DNA from: Thalassotalea profundi
GTDB taxonomy: Bacteria > Pseudomonadota > Gammaproteobacteria > Enterobacterales > Alteromonadaceae
Assembly: GCF_014653195.1 (NCBI RefSeq)
Contig: NZ_BNAH01000004.1
Location: forward strand, 109,958 to 173,957
DNA length: 64,000 nt
Direction: 5' to 3'
A model generated the notes under the pieces. That model had not been told where the DNA came from. It saw only the letters and a list, made by a program, of their open reading frames with translations, and ran no database searches. Numbering within the stretch: position 1 is the first letter of the stretch; each line of letters starts with the position of its first letter. Positions 8,808 to 18,273 of the stretch are shown here, in pieces. A program made the position numbers and the translations under genes.

Positions 8808-9710
8808 TTAATTATTTTCTAATGGTTTCATATTAGGAGATTGAATTAACCAACGTAAAAAACATTGTATGTCGTGTCTGTCTTTATCTTCTTCACGATA
8901 AATAGCATATAAAGACAGCTTAAAAGGAAAGATTTGTTTGAATGGATTGACAAGTATTTTGCGTTCAATAAGCGAGTTTTCAATTGGCATCATTGCGAGA
9001 GCTAAACCCAGACCTTGTTCTGCAGCATGTAGTGTGGCTTCGTAATTATCAAACGTTAAGTTGTGCTTAAAAGTCCTTTCTTTTATATCTGCAGCCTTTG
9101 CCCATGCTAGCCACATATCATCCATATAAGATAAGTCGATTAACGGGATCTCATTAATTTGACTTGCCTGTTTCAATTGGTATTTCTCAGCAAATTTAGG
9201 AGAGCATACAGCGGTAATATTAATATCTAGTAGTTTTTTATTTATGGTGTTAATTGCGTCACCATGACCAACTCTAATGGCTAAGTCAAATTCCTCATCG
9301 CGTAAATCTACAAGATTCATACTGGTTGCTAATCTAATGTCTATTTCAGGGTGTGCGTTTTGAAATAAACTGAGTTGTGGAATAATCACGTTACTCGCCA
9401 TGGTAGGAAAAGTGTTGATCTTTAAACTAGGTGATGAAAATTTATTTTTTACCTTTTTAGTACCAGAATCAATGATTGTTAATGCTTGCTGTACAGACGA
9501 AAAATACATTTTTCCCGCTGAATTTAAACTTACGCCTCTGCTTTTACGTATAAATAATGGAAACCCTATGTGTGCTTCAAGTGTCTTAATTTGGTGGCTG
9601 ACGGCAGAAGGCGTTATGAATAACTCAGCACTGGCTAGTTTAAAACTTTCGTGACGAGCACTTGCTTCAAAAATAGCTAATAAATGTAATGGAGGAATAT
9701 GTCTTGCCAT
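8808..9710 (-). CDS. LysR-family transcriptional regulator, GcvA-like
   Basis: A 300-residue LysR regulator. The N-terminal winged helix-turn-helix (ARHIPPLHLLAIFEASARHESFKLASAELFITPSAVSHQIKTLE) is of the GcvA type, followed by a periplasmic-binding-protein-like effector domain from about residue 90. It is divergent from the M14 peptidase gene, and a TATTCACC/GGTGAATA inverted repeat lies in the shared intergenic region, so it probably regulates itself and the peptidase gene. The effector is unknown. Confidence 0.88.
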   Translation of the reverse strand: MARHIPPLHLLAIFEASARHESFKLASAELFITPSAVSHQIKTLEAHIGFPLFIRKSRGVSLNSAGKMYFSSVQQALTIIDSGTKKVKNKFSSPSLKINTFPTMASNVIIPQLSLFQNAHPEIDIRLATSMNLVDLRDEEFDLAIRVGHGDAINTINKKLLDINITAVCSPKFAEKYQLKQASQINEIPLIDLSYMDDMWLAWAKAADIKERTFKHNLTFDNYEATLHAAEQGLGLALAMMPIENSLIERKILVNPFKQIFPFKLSLYAIYREEDKDRHDIQCFLRWLIQSPNMKPLENN

Positions 9711-9747
9711 AATCTTGCTTATCAGTGTAATGCTTAATTTTATTATA

Positions 9748-9783
9748 TATTCACCATAAACTATTTTTATAAATAGGTGAATA
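9748..9783. promoter_or_regulatory. Putative LysR operator between lysR and M14 gene
   Basis: Perfect 8-bp arms TATTCACC (9748-9755) and GGTGAATA (9776-9783) flank a 20-base AT-rich centre within the divergent intergenic region. The dyad layout and position, 38 bases before the lysR start, suit a LysR binding region. Confidence 0.5.
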
Positions 9784-9883
9784 AAATTTATGTAAAGTGA
9801 CCGTATATTAAATGTGAATTTGGCTTGAATATTATCTTCTTAGCGGCGAAAATAACGCTAAATGTTAGTAAAAATAAGCCGAT

Positions 9884-10801
9884 ATGAAAGAAAGTGCATA
9901 CCCCATAGGTCGTCCAGGGAAAAAATGGGATACAAATGAGAAGCAGCAATGGCTGTCGCAACAACACATTAAACGTAATTACTTAGAAGAAGTTGTTGGT
10001 AAAATTCAAGCATTAACAGAATGCTTTGACATAGTTCAATATGGGGCACTTTCATATGATGAAGCTCGTTACCCATTGTTTGTATTAAGGTCGTTAAATT
10101 GGGATGTTAATAAAGCAACAATATTAGTGACTGGTGGTGTCCACGGCTATGAAACGAGTGGTGTACAAGGGGCTATTCGATTTGCTGAAACTCAAGGGCA
10201 ACATTATAGTCAATTTTTTAATATACTTGTGGTGCCATGTATTAGTCCATGGGGCTATGAAACGATTAATCGTTGGAACCCTAAAGCTATTGATCCTAAT
10301 CGCTCTTTTTATCAAGATAGCCCCGCCGAAGAATCTGCATTAATAATGCAATATATCGCATCACTTAATGTTGATATTAAAGTGCATGTTGATTTACATG
10401 AGACAACAGATACCGATAATTCTGAATTTAGGCCGGCTTTAGCTGCTCGTGATGCCGTTAGCCATGATATATGGAACATACCGGATGGTTTTTATTTAGT
10501 TGGAAATTCAACAAAACCTATGGCTGATTTTCAACAGGCTATAATTTCGTCTGTAGAAAAAGTTACCCATATTGCCCCCGCAGATGAAAGCAATAAACTC
10601 ATAGGTGAGCCATTACAGCAATGGGGAGTTATCAACTATGCCGCTCGTGAATTAGGGCTTTGCATGGGGTTTACTGATGCTGCTTATGTAACTACCACAG
10701 AAGTTTATCCAGATAGTCCAAACTCTGATGATGAAAGTTGTATTTTAGCGCAAGTTGCTGCAATTACTGGCGCACTTAATTTTGTTCTTGATAAAGGCTA
10801 A
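9884..10801 (+). CDS. M14-family metallocarboxypeptidase
   Basis: A zinc carboxypeptidase-like enzyme of 305 residues, with no signal peptide and so cytoplasmic. The zinc HxxE motif is VHGYE (His87, Glu90), and the third ligand is in HVDLHE (around residues 168-172). N-P-N-R near residue 137 fits the substrate-carboxylate arginine. The likely reaction is removal of a C-terminal amino acid or an amidated group from a small substrate; the substrate is unknown. It is divergent from the GcvA-like LysR gene, which suggests substrate-dependent induction. Confidence 0.82.
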   Translation: MKESAYPIGRPGKKWDTNEKQQWLSQQHIKRNYLEEVVGKIQALTECFDIVQYGALSYDEARYPLFVLRSLNWDVNKATILVTGGVHGYETSGVQGAIRFAETQGQHYSQFFNILVVPCISPWGYETINRWNPKAIDPNRSFYQDSPAEESALIMQYIASLNVDIKVHVDLHETTDTDNSEFRPALAARDAVSHDIWNIPDGFYLVGNSTKPMADFQQAIISSVEKVTHIAPADESNKLIGEPLQQWGVINYAARELGLCMGFTDAAYVTTTEVYPDSPNSDDESCILAQVAAITGALNFVLDKG

Positions 10802-10896
10802 TTCATTAAGTGTAAAATCTTCGCTAATAAGTTAATCTTGCATTAATTGTAAGTCGTGTTATTTTCGCAATATAAATAAAATTTAAGGTAATAATT

Positions 10897-11469
10897 GTGC
10901 CAAAAGCAAGTGATATAAAGAAAAATGCAGCTATTGAATATAATGGCAAAGTCGTAATTGTTAGAGATATTGAACGTTCAGTACCACAAGGGCGTGCAGG
11001 CGGCAGTTTATATAGAATGCGTATGTACGATGTAGTAACCGGTGGAAAAATTGACGAAACCTTTAAAGCCGATGAAATGCTTAACTTTGCGGATTTAAGC
11101 CGTAGACCTTCGATGTTTTCATATATAGATGGCGAAGAGTATGTATTCATGGATAATGAAGATTACACGCCATACAACCTTAATAAAGACAGTATTGAAG
11201 AAGAAATATTGTTTATTAATGAAGAAACTCAGGGCTTACAAGTCATTATTGTTGATGGCACTCCGGTTGGTGTTGATTTACCGTCAAGTGTTGAATTAGA
11301 GATTGTTGAAACTGACCCATCGATTAAAGGTGGCTCGGCAACGGCACGTACTAAACCTGCAATTTTATCTACTGGTTTAACAGTACAAGTACCTGAGCAC
11401 ATTTCTGTTGGTGATAAAATTAAAGTAAACACCGAAGAAAGAAAGTTCATGGGGCGTGCGGATAAATAA
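10897..11469 (+). CDS. efpL: Elongation factor P-like protein EfpL (YeiP)
   Basis: An EF-P paralogue of 190 residues that binds the ribosomal E site and rescues stalls at proline-rich and some other motifs. Three beta-barrel domains are present: KOW-like N domain (residues 1-65), OB (68-130) and C-terminal OB ending RKFMGRAD. The tip of the domain-I loop is QGRAGG with Arg33 in place of the EF-P lysine, as in E. coli YeiP. It uses a GTG start with AAGGTAATAATT upstream. A strong terminator follows, so it is monocistronic. Confidence 0.93.
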   Translation: MPKASDIKKNAAIEYNGKVVIVRDIERSVPQGRAGGSLYRMRMYDVVTGGKIDETFKADEMLNFADLSRRPSMFSYIDGEEYVFMDNEDYTPYNLNKDSIEEEILFINEETQGLQVIIVDGTPVGVDLPSSVELEIVETDPSIKGGSATARTKPAILSTGLTVQVPEHISVGDKIKVNTEERKFMGRADK

Positions 11470-11508
11470 TCACGTAAGTTTAGCTTATCTTTGTTGATGT
11501 AAATTATG

Positions 11509-11541
11509 AAAGGGTCTGTTATTAATAACAGACCCTTTTTT
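11509..11541 (+). terminator. Rho-independent terminator of efpL
   Basis: A perfect 12-bp stem AAGGGTCTGTTA / TAACAGACCCTT with a 4-base TTAA loop runs directly into a T tract. Confidence 0.92.
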
Positions 11542-11619
11542 TGGTTAAATTATTGCTTTAACTAAAGGTAGCTACTTGCTTCAGTTAAGGTTTAATGTTC
11601 GCAATACTTATTGAAAAAT

Positions 11620-12078
11620 TTAAGCATAATAGTTGACATAGCTCGGTGTTAATTCAACCAATTTTTGATAAGTTTCAGGGGAGCCAAGGCCATTATTTCC
11701 CCAACGCATTGCCAGTTTATATGAATCTGATTGTTCATCATTTAGTTTTACAATATCCATTAAAATATCCTTGTCGCTTTGCCCCTCAGTTCGACCTTGG
11801 CGAATTAGTTCCTGTTCTTGATTCAGATAATTATTCATTTCTTCTGCCACTTGGCTGCTTAAACGCTTTACCCTTCCAAGTAATTCATTTCCACTTTCGT
11901 TATTATTGGCATTTATAATTCGGCTCATATCAATGCCAATTAATGATGGCATTCTTCCTGTTAAAGAGTTAACTCTTGCTGTTAGTCCTTCTGGAGTAGC
12001 GTTTTCAATAAACGAGAGTAAATTCTTTCTATTATCAGAATTATTAACTATGACTTCAGGTGCTTTAATGTTATTCAC
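11620..12078 (-). CDS. Hypothetical protein, probably 5'-interrupted
   Basis: A 152-residue frame from a GTG codon, acidic and helical, with no signal or membrane segment; it is not recognised. The GTG has no ribosome site. The frame stays open upstream for 23 more codons to an in-frame TAA, and beyond that stop is an ATG at 12168 with a strong AGGGAAAATAAA site. The natural product was therefore probably about 182 residues, and this copy is either a nonsense pseudogene, a sequencing error, or translated from an internal start. It is divergent from the 223-aa unknown gene at 12530. Confidence 0.5.
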   Translation of the reverse strand: MNNIKAPEVIVNNSDNRKNLLSFIENATPEGLTARVNSLTGRMPSLIGIDMSRIINANNNESGNELLGRVKRLSSQVAEEMNNYLNQEQELIRQGRTEGQSDKDILMDIVKLNDEQSDSYKLAMRWGNNGLGSPETYQKLVELTPSYVNYYA

Positions 12079-12168
12079 CGTAGTTTGTTCAACTTTACTG
12101 GTATTGTCATAGGTATATGAGGGGATTTTTTGAACGGCATAGTTTTGTTAACTAATTGAATTAATCAT
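12079..12168 (-). other. Stop-interrupted N-terminal extension of the 11620-12078 gene
   Basis: From the ATG at 12166-12168 (Shine-Dalgarno AGGGAAAATAAA) the frame reads MINSIS, then TAA at 12148-12150, then QNYAVQKIPSYTYDNTSKVE in phase with the downstream ORF. One substitution (CAA to TAA or TCA to TAA, for example) would explain the stop. Confidence 0.55.
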
Positions 12169-12529
12169 TTTATTTTCCCTAATATTTATTTGAAAAATTT
12201 GGCAAGCAACCTTTTACGTAAGTAATGAAGCCAAAAGTAGTTAACAGAAGATAAAGAGCAAGTAACATACCAAAGAGTCCACAGCTGATATTTCTAACCT
12301 TTGCTTTTCAGCAATGGGTATTTATTGGTTAATAATACGGCAAGAAGTAACGCAGAGTCTTTTATAGCGGCAATGATTTGCCAGTTAATTAATTACAGTT
12401 AGCTAAGAAAGCTAATGATTTTAGGTGCTTTTTAAACACTACTAGTGAGGAGTTGTGATGGTGCGCTTTTTGCTTTCTGTAGATATTCATCACTTAATCG
12501 CCAAGATTAATATTTACTGAGAGGGTAAA
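12169..12529. other. Divergent intergenic region between two unknown genes
   Basis: 361 bases with no ORF above 25 codons. It holds one short frame at 12458-12520 (listed separately). I could not pick out a convincing -35/-10 pair. Confidence 0.4.
12458..12520 (+). CDS. Possible 20-codon leader peptide
   Basis: The frame reads MVRFLLSVDIHHLIAKINIY and ends in TGA 9 bases before the ATG of the 223-aa gene. Upstream is a strong GAGGAG at 6-base spacing, better than many real sites here. It may be translated and couple ribosomes to the next start, or be chance. Confidence 0.25.
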   Translation: MVRFLLSVDIHHLIAKINIY

Positions 12530-13201
12530 ATGGAAGTCACTAATACCAGTTTTCAAGCCTATTCACAAAACGTAGAACAATCGAGTAAACCGAAAAGCAA
12601 CAATACGTTTTCTGAAGTATTTGCCAGTTATAAAGCAGTGAATGCTGTTGCTGGGACTGAAAAAACAAGCACCGATGCTGTTTTTTCAATGAATACTAAT
12701 AAAGGTAACCAAGAAGATATTAATTTAGATGAATATCTTACACCAGGACCACGAACAGAAAATGTGAGTTTAGGTGATGTGTCGATACTTCTTCCTACCG
12801 CGCATAATATTGATACTTTATCAAAGTACTCGCAAGCCGAGTTCAAACAGTTATTGGAACAATATAATATTCCATCACCAGCCACTATCGAGTTTGATAA
12901 TCATGGCCAAGTTGTTTTACCTGCTGATTATGCTTATTCAGACCAATTAAAACAGGCTTTTACTGAAAACCCAAAAGTTGAAAATGCGCTACGAACCACT
13001 GCCGCCTTAGCGAGCCATTATGCTGGTATTATGGAAGGGCAACCCTTTCGAGATGAAATGTCTACGGCAAGAAGCCAAGCAGATAGAAATAGAATTATTG
13101 AAAAATACAGTTATCTATTCGACGATAATCGCCCAGGTAAACACATTGTTTTAACCTTCTTAGACGACGGCAATATGCTAGTAGGTGAAAAGAAAGTTTA
13201 A
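12530..13201 (+). CDS. Hypothetical protein, 223 aa
   Basis: A cytoplasmic, acidic protein with a Ser/Asn-rich disordered first 70 residues and a more ordered, helical remainder (about residues 75-223). It contains no Cys and no signal peptide. The Shine-Dalgarno GAGAGGGTAAA precedes ATG. I do not recognise it. The N-terminal style (Asn/Ser/Gln/Tyr-rich, ending in VEQ) resembles the interrupted N terminus of the divergent gene at 11620-12168, hinting at a related role; that is weak inference. Confidence 0.6.
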   Translation: MEVTNTSFQAYSQNVEQSSKPKSNNTFSEVFASYKAVNAVAGTEKTSTDAVFSMNTNKGNQEDINLDEYLTPGPRTENVSLGDVSILLPTAHNIDTLSKYSQAEFKQLLEQYNIPSPATIEFDNHGQVVLPADYAYSDQLKQAFTENPKVENALRTTAALASHYAGIMEGQPFRDEMSTARSQADRNRIIEKYSYLFDDNRPGKHIVLTFLDDGNMLVGEKKV

Positions 13202-13377
13202 GAACTGAGTATGAGTAATTTGATTTAGAGATGATATCCATATCATTGTCCTATCTCTTAAGGAAGGTTGCTCGAATTTTGTCTTTTATGTTGTTTGATA
13301 ATTACTTGAAAAAAGTAATAAAAACTGTCAGCTTATTATGATATTTTTATTGACGCTAAATCGAGCGGAGAGATATT

Positions 13378-14328
13378 TTGGCTGGTACAAGTTTACTCGC
13401 ATTAATTGATGACATTGCAACCTTATTAGATGATATAGCGGTGTTATCGAAGGTAGCCGCAAAAAAAACAACAGGTGTTTTAGGAGATGATTTAGCCTTA
13501 AATGCAGAACAAGTATCAGGTGTTAAAGCTGAGCGGGAATTACCTGTCGTCTGGGCGGTAGCCAAGGGGTCTTTTTTAAACAAACTTATTTTAGTCCCTT
13601 CTGCATTACTCATTAGTGCCTTTGTCCCTGCACTTATTACCGTGTTATTAGTTATTGGTGGTTTGTTTTTATGCTTTGAAGGTTTTGAAAAGATCTCACA
13701 TAAGTATTTGCATGCAAATGAAGACATTGAAAGTGCGCATCAAGAAAAACTGAAAGCCTATGCAGATGAAAAAGTCGATTTAGTCGCGCTAGAACAAAAT
13801 AAAATAAAAGGGGCAATTCGTACTGACTTTATTTTATCGGCAGAAATAGTGGTTATTGTGCTTGGCACAGTCCAAACCGCTCCATTTATTACCCAAGTGT
13901 TAGTCTTGTCAGCTCTAGCTATTGCGATAACCGTTGGTGTTTACGGATTAGTTGCGGCCATTGTTAAATTAGACGATGTCGGGCTGTATCTATTAAGAAA
14001 GTCGGTAACAGGCCGCTTTAATGTTTTACAACGCAGCGTAGGTAGAGGTTTATTGATTTTTGCACCTTTTCTGATGAAAACTTTAGCCATTGTAGGCACT
14101 ATCGCCATGTTTCTTGTAGGGGGCGGCATATTGACACATAGTTTTAGTTGGCTACACCATCAAGTGGAAACTATAGTTACAACAGCAAACGCATTTGTGG
14201 GAGAGTTGGCTAACATGATACTTCCTATCGTTGCAGACGGAATTATCGGTATCATTGCCGGTGGCTTAGTATTGTTGCTTATAACACTAATACAAAGGTT
14301 GAAGTTAAAAGTTACAGTATCATCATAA
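13378..14328 (+). CDS. yedI: DUF808 family inner-membrane protein (YedI-like)
   Basis: A polytopic membrane protein of 316 residues. The N terminus AGTSLLALIDDIATLLDDIAVLSKVAAKKTTGVLGDDLALNA is the DUF808/YedI hallmark, followed by about seven hydrophobic segments between residues 75 and 310. The family is annotated as an inner-membrane protein of unknown role. The start is TTG at 13378, chosen because GGAGAG sits at good distance and the family begins with AGxSLLALLDD; there is no ATG close by. Confidence 0.88.
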   Translation: MAGTSLLALIDDIATLLDDIAVLSKVAAKKTTGVLGDDLALNAEQVSGVKAERELPVVWAVAKGSFLNKLILVPSALLISAFVPALITVLLVIGGLFLCFEGFEKISHKYLHANEDIESAHQEKLKAYADEKVDLVALEQNKIKGAIRTDFILSAEIVVIVLGTVQTAPFITQVLVLSALAIAITVGVYGLVAAIVKLDDVGLYLLRKSVTGRFNVLQRSVGRGLLIFAPFLMKTLAIVGTIAMFLVGGGILTHSFSWLHHQVETIVTTANAFVGELANMILPIVADGIIGIIAGGLVLLLITLIQRLKLKVTVSS

Positions 14329-14399
14329 AATTAAAGCATTTATTAACGCATACTATTTAAAAACCTAAAATTAACAGACTTCAGAGTTGAGGAAATACA

Positions 14400-15239
14400 A
14401 TGGCATTAACAGCACTTGATTACGCAAAAAAAGCCGAGCAACTTTGCGCTTTACCTGACGTGTATTTACGATTAAAAGAAATACTCGACGATGAAAAAAC
14501 CAGCTTAGATGAAATAGCAGACATTATTATTTTAGACCCTGCTTTATCGTCTACTTTACTTAAATTAGCCAATAGTGCCTTTTTTAATTTTCCTCGTGAA
14601 ATAGACTCAATCTCACGCGCTTTAATGGTACTTGGCATTAAAGAAGTGAATAACTTAATTAATACTTACGGGGTCACTCAAGCATTTGCCAATGTTAATG
14701 AACATATTATTGATATGGATCGCTTTTGGGAAGTGAGTGTTGATTGTGCATTACTATGTAAGTATCTAGCAAAGAAGAAAAATATTCCTGAAGCCGATGG
14801 CTTATTTTTATCTGGGTTGCTACATAATGTCGGTACGTTAGCCATGATGCAAAGTGAAGATAAAAAGCTACAATATTGTGAGCAATACGACAGTGACGAA
14901 ACCCCGTGGCAGCGCCAACAAGATGTATTTGGTTTTACTTTCGCTGAAGTAAGTGCTGAACTTTTGTGTTTATGGCAACTACCTGAAAAAATTATTAAAC
15001 CAATAAGAGAATACCATCAAGCTTATAGCCAAGAACTATCACCCACTAGTTCATTGTTGTATATCACGTCACGTTTAGCATTAATTAATTCACACCCAGG
15101 TATGTATTCAAAGAAAACTTTTTTAGGTAAGCATTTAATGGATGATTTAGACATTACGATGGATGAAATTAATGAAGCCATTGATTTTTGTAATGGTGAA
15201 GGTTTAGCAATTATGTCGGCATTAAAATTGAAAAAGTAA
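14400..15239 (+). CDS. HDOD domain signalling protein
   Basis: A 279-residue protein made almost entirely of an HDOD domain, a catalytically dead relative of the HD phosphohydrolase fold used in signalling. LPDVYLRLKEILDDEKTSLDEIADIIILDPALSSTLLKLANSA at residues 18-60 is the conserved start, and FLSGLLHNVGTLAM near residue 140 is the HD-like region. It has no receiver or output domain. The Shine-Dalgarno is GAGGAAATACA. It is likely a regulator in second-messenger or motility circuits; the partner is unknown. Confidence 0.85.
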   Translation: MALTALDYAKKAEQLCALPDVYLRLKEILDDEKTSLDEIADIIILDPALSSTLLKLANSAFFNFPREIDSISRALMVLGIKEVNNLINTYGVTQAFANVNEHIIDMDRFWEVSVDCALLCKYLAKKKNIPEADGLFLSGLLHNVGTLAMMQSEDKKLQYCEQYDSDETPWQRQQDVFGFTFAEVSAELLCLWQLPEKIIKPIREYHQAYSQELSPTSSLLYITSRLALINSHPGMYSKKTFLGKHLMDDLDITMDEINEAIDFCNGEGLAIMSALKLKK

Positions 15240-15271
15240 AAAGGAGATGGTGTTAAAGAAAAGGCTAGGCT

Positions 15272-16210
15272 CTATCGATCTCTTGTTTGATGGGGATATT
15301 CGTTGAAGAATTGATAATAGTCTTGTGCGAAGCGACCTTGATTAACTACGCCATAAGTAGTAATTATTTCTTTAATTGATTTATCCTTTTTTACTTTTAA
15401 ATCATGATGAATTAATTGTAGCCTTCGCTTGATTATATACTGTTTAGGCGACATTTTTAATATTTCCATAAAGCTATATTCTAAGCTGCGAATACAGCAA
15501 AAACTTGCTTTAGCTAGCGTTGGGATTGTTATTTTGAGTGTACTATTGGAGTGAATATATTTTAATGCTCTATTAACTATAGCTAATTGCCTTGGCTTGT
15601 TTTTTTCTTCTATATTCAATAAAGGGCAACCTAAAAAACTCAGGGAGAGTAACTGACAAAGTGACGCTATTAGCCTTTCTTGAATATCAAACACAGCTTG
15701 ATAACTTAATAATTGGCTTTGATTAAGTAAGTTTTCGATTATTAAACACAAATGCTGTTGATGATTTTTAGGGTTAATAAATTTTATAGGTTTAATCGCT
15801 TGTGTTTCTATTGTTTTTTTTAAAGTGTCTACATTTTCTCTTCCGTAATACTCAGCTAACTCTTCAGAATTGATGATAATTACATAATATTTTTGACTAT
15901 TTTTAGGGACGTTGAATAACATCTCTTGGTTGTTAGCAAAAATAATAGGTTGATTAGCATCTATTAAGTGTCCATTAATTGATACATCATGATTATTGTT
16001 AGGTAATATAATATAAAAACAATCTTGCTTTAACATCGTATGAAGTCGAAGTCCCGTACTAATAAAGCGATCGCCAACAATTAATTTTGGTAATTGTAAT
16101 TCTCTATACTGACACAAAAATTTTCCAGAGGTAACTTGCGTTGCATAGATATCTAATTTTTTCAATTTACTTAGGTATTCACCAAGGCAAGTATATTGTA
16201 AATCTAACAA
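15272..16210 (-). CDS. AraC-family transcriptional regulator
   Basis: A 312-residue regulator with a C-terminal AraC/XylS DNA-binding domain of two helix-turn-helix units (about residues 215-308; KYIHSNSTLKITIPTLAKAS, then CCIRSLEYSFMEILKMSPKQYIIKRRL and the terminal FAQDYYQFFNEYPHQTRDR). The N-terminal half resembles a ligand-sensing AraC-binding region but lacks clear motifs. It is convergent with the HDOD gene and divergent from the PAS chemoreceptor gene, whose promoter is a candidate target. Confidence 0.87.
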   Translation of the reverse strand: MLDLQYTCLGEYLSKLKKLDIYATQVTSGKFLCQYRELQLPKLIVGDRFISTGLRLHTMLKQDCFYIILPNNNHDVSINGHLIDANQPIIFANNQEMLFNVPKNSQKYYVIIINSEELAEYYGRENVDTLKKTIETQAIKPIKFINPKNHQQHLCLIIENLLNQSQLLSYQAVFDIQERLIASLCQLLSLSFLGCPLLNIEEKNKPRQLAIVNRALKYIHSNSTLKITIPTLAKASFCCIRSLEYSFMEILKMSPKQYIIKRRLQLIHHDLKVKKDKSIKEIITTYGVVNQGRFAQDYYQFFNEYPHQTRDR

Positions 16211-16662
16211 CGCTTATCTCCGCTTAGCCATTTGAGTTGAGTGATTATGTCATTCAACTAACCTAAGTCAATTCAATGTAGTGTACATTTTGCGCACAAA
16301 AACATCACTATAAGTAAGGTTATTTTTGTAACTTAATATTAATAATGTTTATGCTTTTAAATTTTTACGTTAGTACATATGAAATCTTTCAAAAATTTAG
16401 GTGAAAAATATCTTTTAATCATAAGGTAAATTAAACGCATATTGGATTTTTGTTCTTAATTTATAAGGAATTAGTGATTTAATATTGATATGTTATGAGA
16501 AATATTTGATTTGTTTTTTAGATCATTATTCTGATCATTTAATAATAATAAACAGAAAGTAAAGTAAAAAATAACACTAAAATCACAGCGCTATTAGAGG
16601 AAGTTTTAGTTTTAATGTGACTGTTTTTTAGACTCTTTTTACAATAAATACTTGGAATAAAA
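16211..16662. other. Long AT-rich intergenic region upstream of the chemoreceptor
   Basis: 452 bases between the divergent AraC and PAS-chemoreceptor genes. The only frames seen are of about 20 codons or fewer with no ribosome site. An imperfect dyad GATCATTATTCTGATC lies near 16521-16538. I could not identify a sigma-28 type promoter. Confidence 0.45.
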
Positions 16663-18210
16663 ATGAGTACAGAAAAGTTTTTTTCAGCATCTGAAATTTT
16701 GCTATCTACAACCGATTTAAATAGTCATATAACTTATGCTAATAGTAATTTTTGTAATATTGCAGGCTTTACTTTAGATGAAATGCTAGGCAAACCCCAT
16801 AACATGGTAAGGCATCCAGATATGCCTAAAGCAGCATTTGCCGATTTATGGGCTTATATACAACGCGGTGATTCATGGATGGGGCCGGTAAAAAACAAAT
16901 GTAAAAACGGTGATTATTATTGGGTGAATGCCTTTGTTACTCCGATTAAAGATAAAGACGGTAAAGTTTATGAGTATCAATCTGTAAGAACATCACCTGA
17001 TAGAGACGTTATCAATAGAGCAAATAATATTTATCCTCAATTACGTCAAAATAAAACCCCTACCGCTATAAAATACCATACAGATAAAAGTTTATGGGTA
17101 TCTAATTTACTAATAATAACGACGTTACTTTCAGTCATTGGCTTTTTTTTATCAGACGATAATTCTCTTCTCCTACTATTTTTATCCTGCATGCTACTAA
17201 TCAATACTCTAGTTCATACCTTATGGCGTCAACAATATAAAGCAGTGGTTGCTGAGTCGAAGGGCATTTTTGACAATAAATTAATGAGCTATTTATATTC
17301 AGGAAATAGCGATGACATAGGGACTATTTTACTTGCATTAAAAATGCGAAAAGCTGAATTAAATGCGGTAGTAGGGAGGGTAAGCGATGACTCAATTGCG
17401 ATTACAGCCAAGGCGGAAAAATCGGCTACGCGTGGTAATGACATAGCAAGTATTTTAAAAGAGCAAAAAAATGAAACAGACCAAGTCGCCACTGCAATAA
17501 ATGAAATGTCTGTAACCATTCAAGAAATATCCCAAGTCGTCACAAACGCTTCTCAGGCATCTCAGCAAGGTTTAACGATAACGAGTGAAGGACAAAAAGT
17601 GGTAACGGAAATGGTTAACTCTATTAATGAACTTTCTTCTCAATTAACTGAAGTCGATACAGCAATAACACGACTAACTGAAGGCATAAAGTCTATTGAA
17701 ACAGTGCTAGATGAAATCAGTAGTATTGCCGATCAAACTAATTTACTTGCCTTGAATGCGGCTATTGAAGCTGCACGAGCAGGAGAGCAAGGCAAAGGTT
17801 TTGCAGTGGTTGCTGATGAAGTTAGAAGCTTAGCCATGAGATCCCAACAATCGACAGAACAAATTAGTAAGCTTTTAGAGGTATTACAACAAGAATCTGA
17901 TTTTTCAATAAAGTCTATGAGTAAAGGTAATCAACTCTCTTCTCATTGTGTGCTACTTGTTGGAAAAACTGGAGCATCATTAACCCAAATAGCTAAGGAA
18001 GTGTCAGCAATTAGTGACATTACTCTTCAGATAGCAAGCTCTATTGAAGAGCAATCTGTTGTGGCAGAACAAGTTAATCAAAATATTGTAGCAATTAGTG
18101 ATATGTCGTCAGAAAGTGAAAACTATGGGCGTGAAGCCGTTCAATTAAGTCATGGTTTACTTGAAAATTTAGCCGAGCAACAAAGTCTGGTTATCCAGTT
18201 TAATAATTGA
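16663..18210 (+). CDS. Aer-like PAS methyl-accepting chemotaxis protein
   Basis: A 515-residue energy- or redox-taxis receptor. An N-terminal PAS domain of the Aer type (residues 10-115; [31 protein letters not shown] and [24 protein letters not shown]) probably binds FAD. Two short membrane helices follow (about 145-185), with no periplasmic domain, then a cytoplasmic signalling hairpin whose tip is near residues 345-385 ([34 protein letters not shown]). No CheW or CheA gene is nearby. The FAD ligand is family knowledge, not seen directly. Confidence 0.92.
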   Translation: MSTEKFFSASEILLSTTDLNSHITYANSNFCNIAGFTLDEMLGKPHNMVRHPDMPKAAFADLWAYIQRGDSWMGPVKNKCKNGDYYWVNAFVTPIKDKDGKVYEYQSVRTSPDRDVINRANNIYPQLRQNKTPTAIKYHTDKSLWVSNLLIITTLLSVIGFFLSDDNSLLLLFLSCMLLINTLVHTLWRQQYKAVVAESKGIFDNKLMSYLYSGNSDDIGTILLALKMRKAELNAVVGRVSDDSIAITAKAEKSATRGNDIASILKEQKNETDQVATAINEMSVTIQEISQVVTNASQASQQGLTITSEGQKVVTEMVNSINELSSQLTEVDTAITRLTEGIKSIETVLDEISSIADQTNLLALNAAIEAARAGEQGKGFAVVADEVRSLAMRSQQSTEQISKLLEVLQQESDFSIKSMSKGNQLSSHCVLLVGKTGASLTQIAKEVSAISDITLQIASSIEEQSVVAEQVNQNIVAISDMSSESENYGREAVQLSHGLLENLAEQQSLVIQFNN

Positions 18211-18273
18211 TTGAATTTAGCGTTTGTTATTAAAGCCAAAGTAGTTGGAAAGAAAGGTATGTGGGAGTAGAAA

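Noticed and set aside
10134..10343. 69-codon plus-strand frame inside the M14 peptidase gene
   Set aside because: Shadow frame; the M14 frame has catalytic motifs across the same bases.
16521..16538. Dyad GATCATTATTCTGATC in the AraC/chemoreceptor gap considered as an operator
   Set aside because: The arms are short (5-6 bp) and AT-rich; it may be chance.
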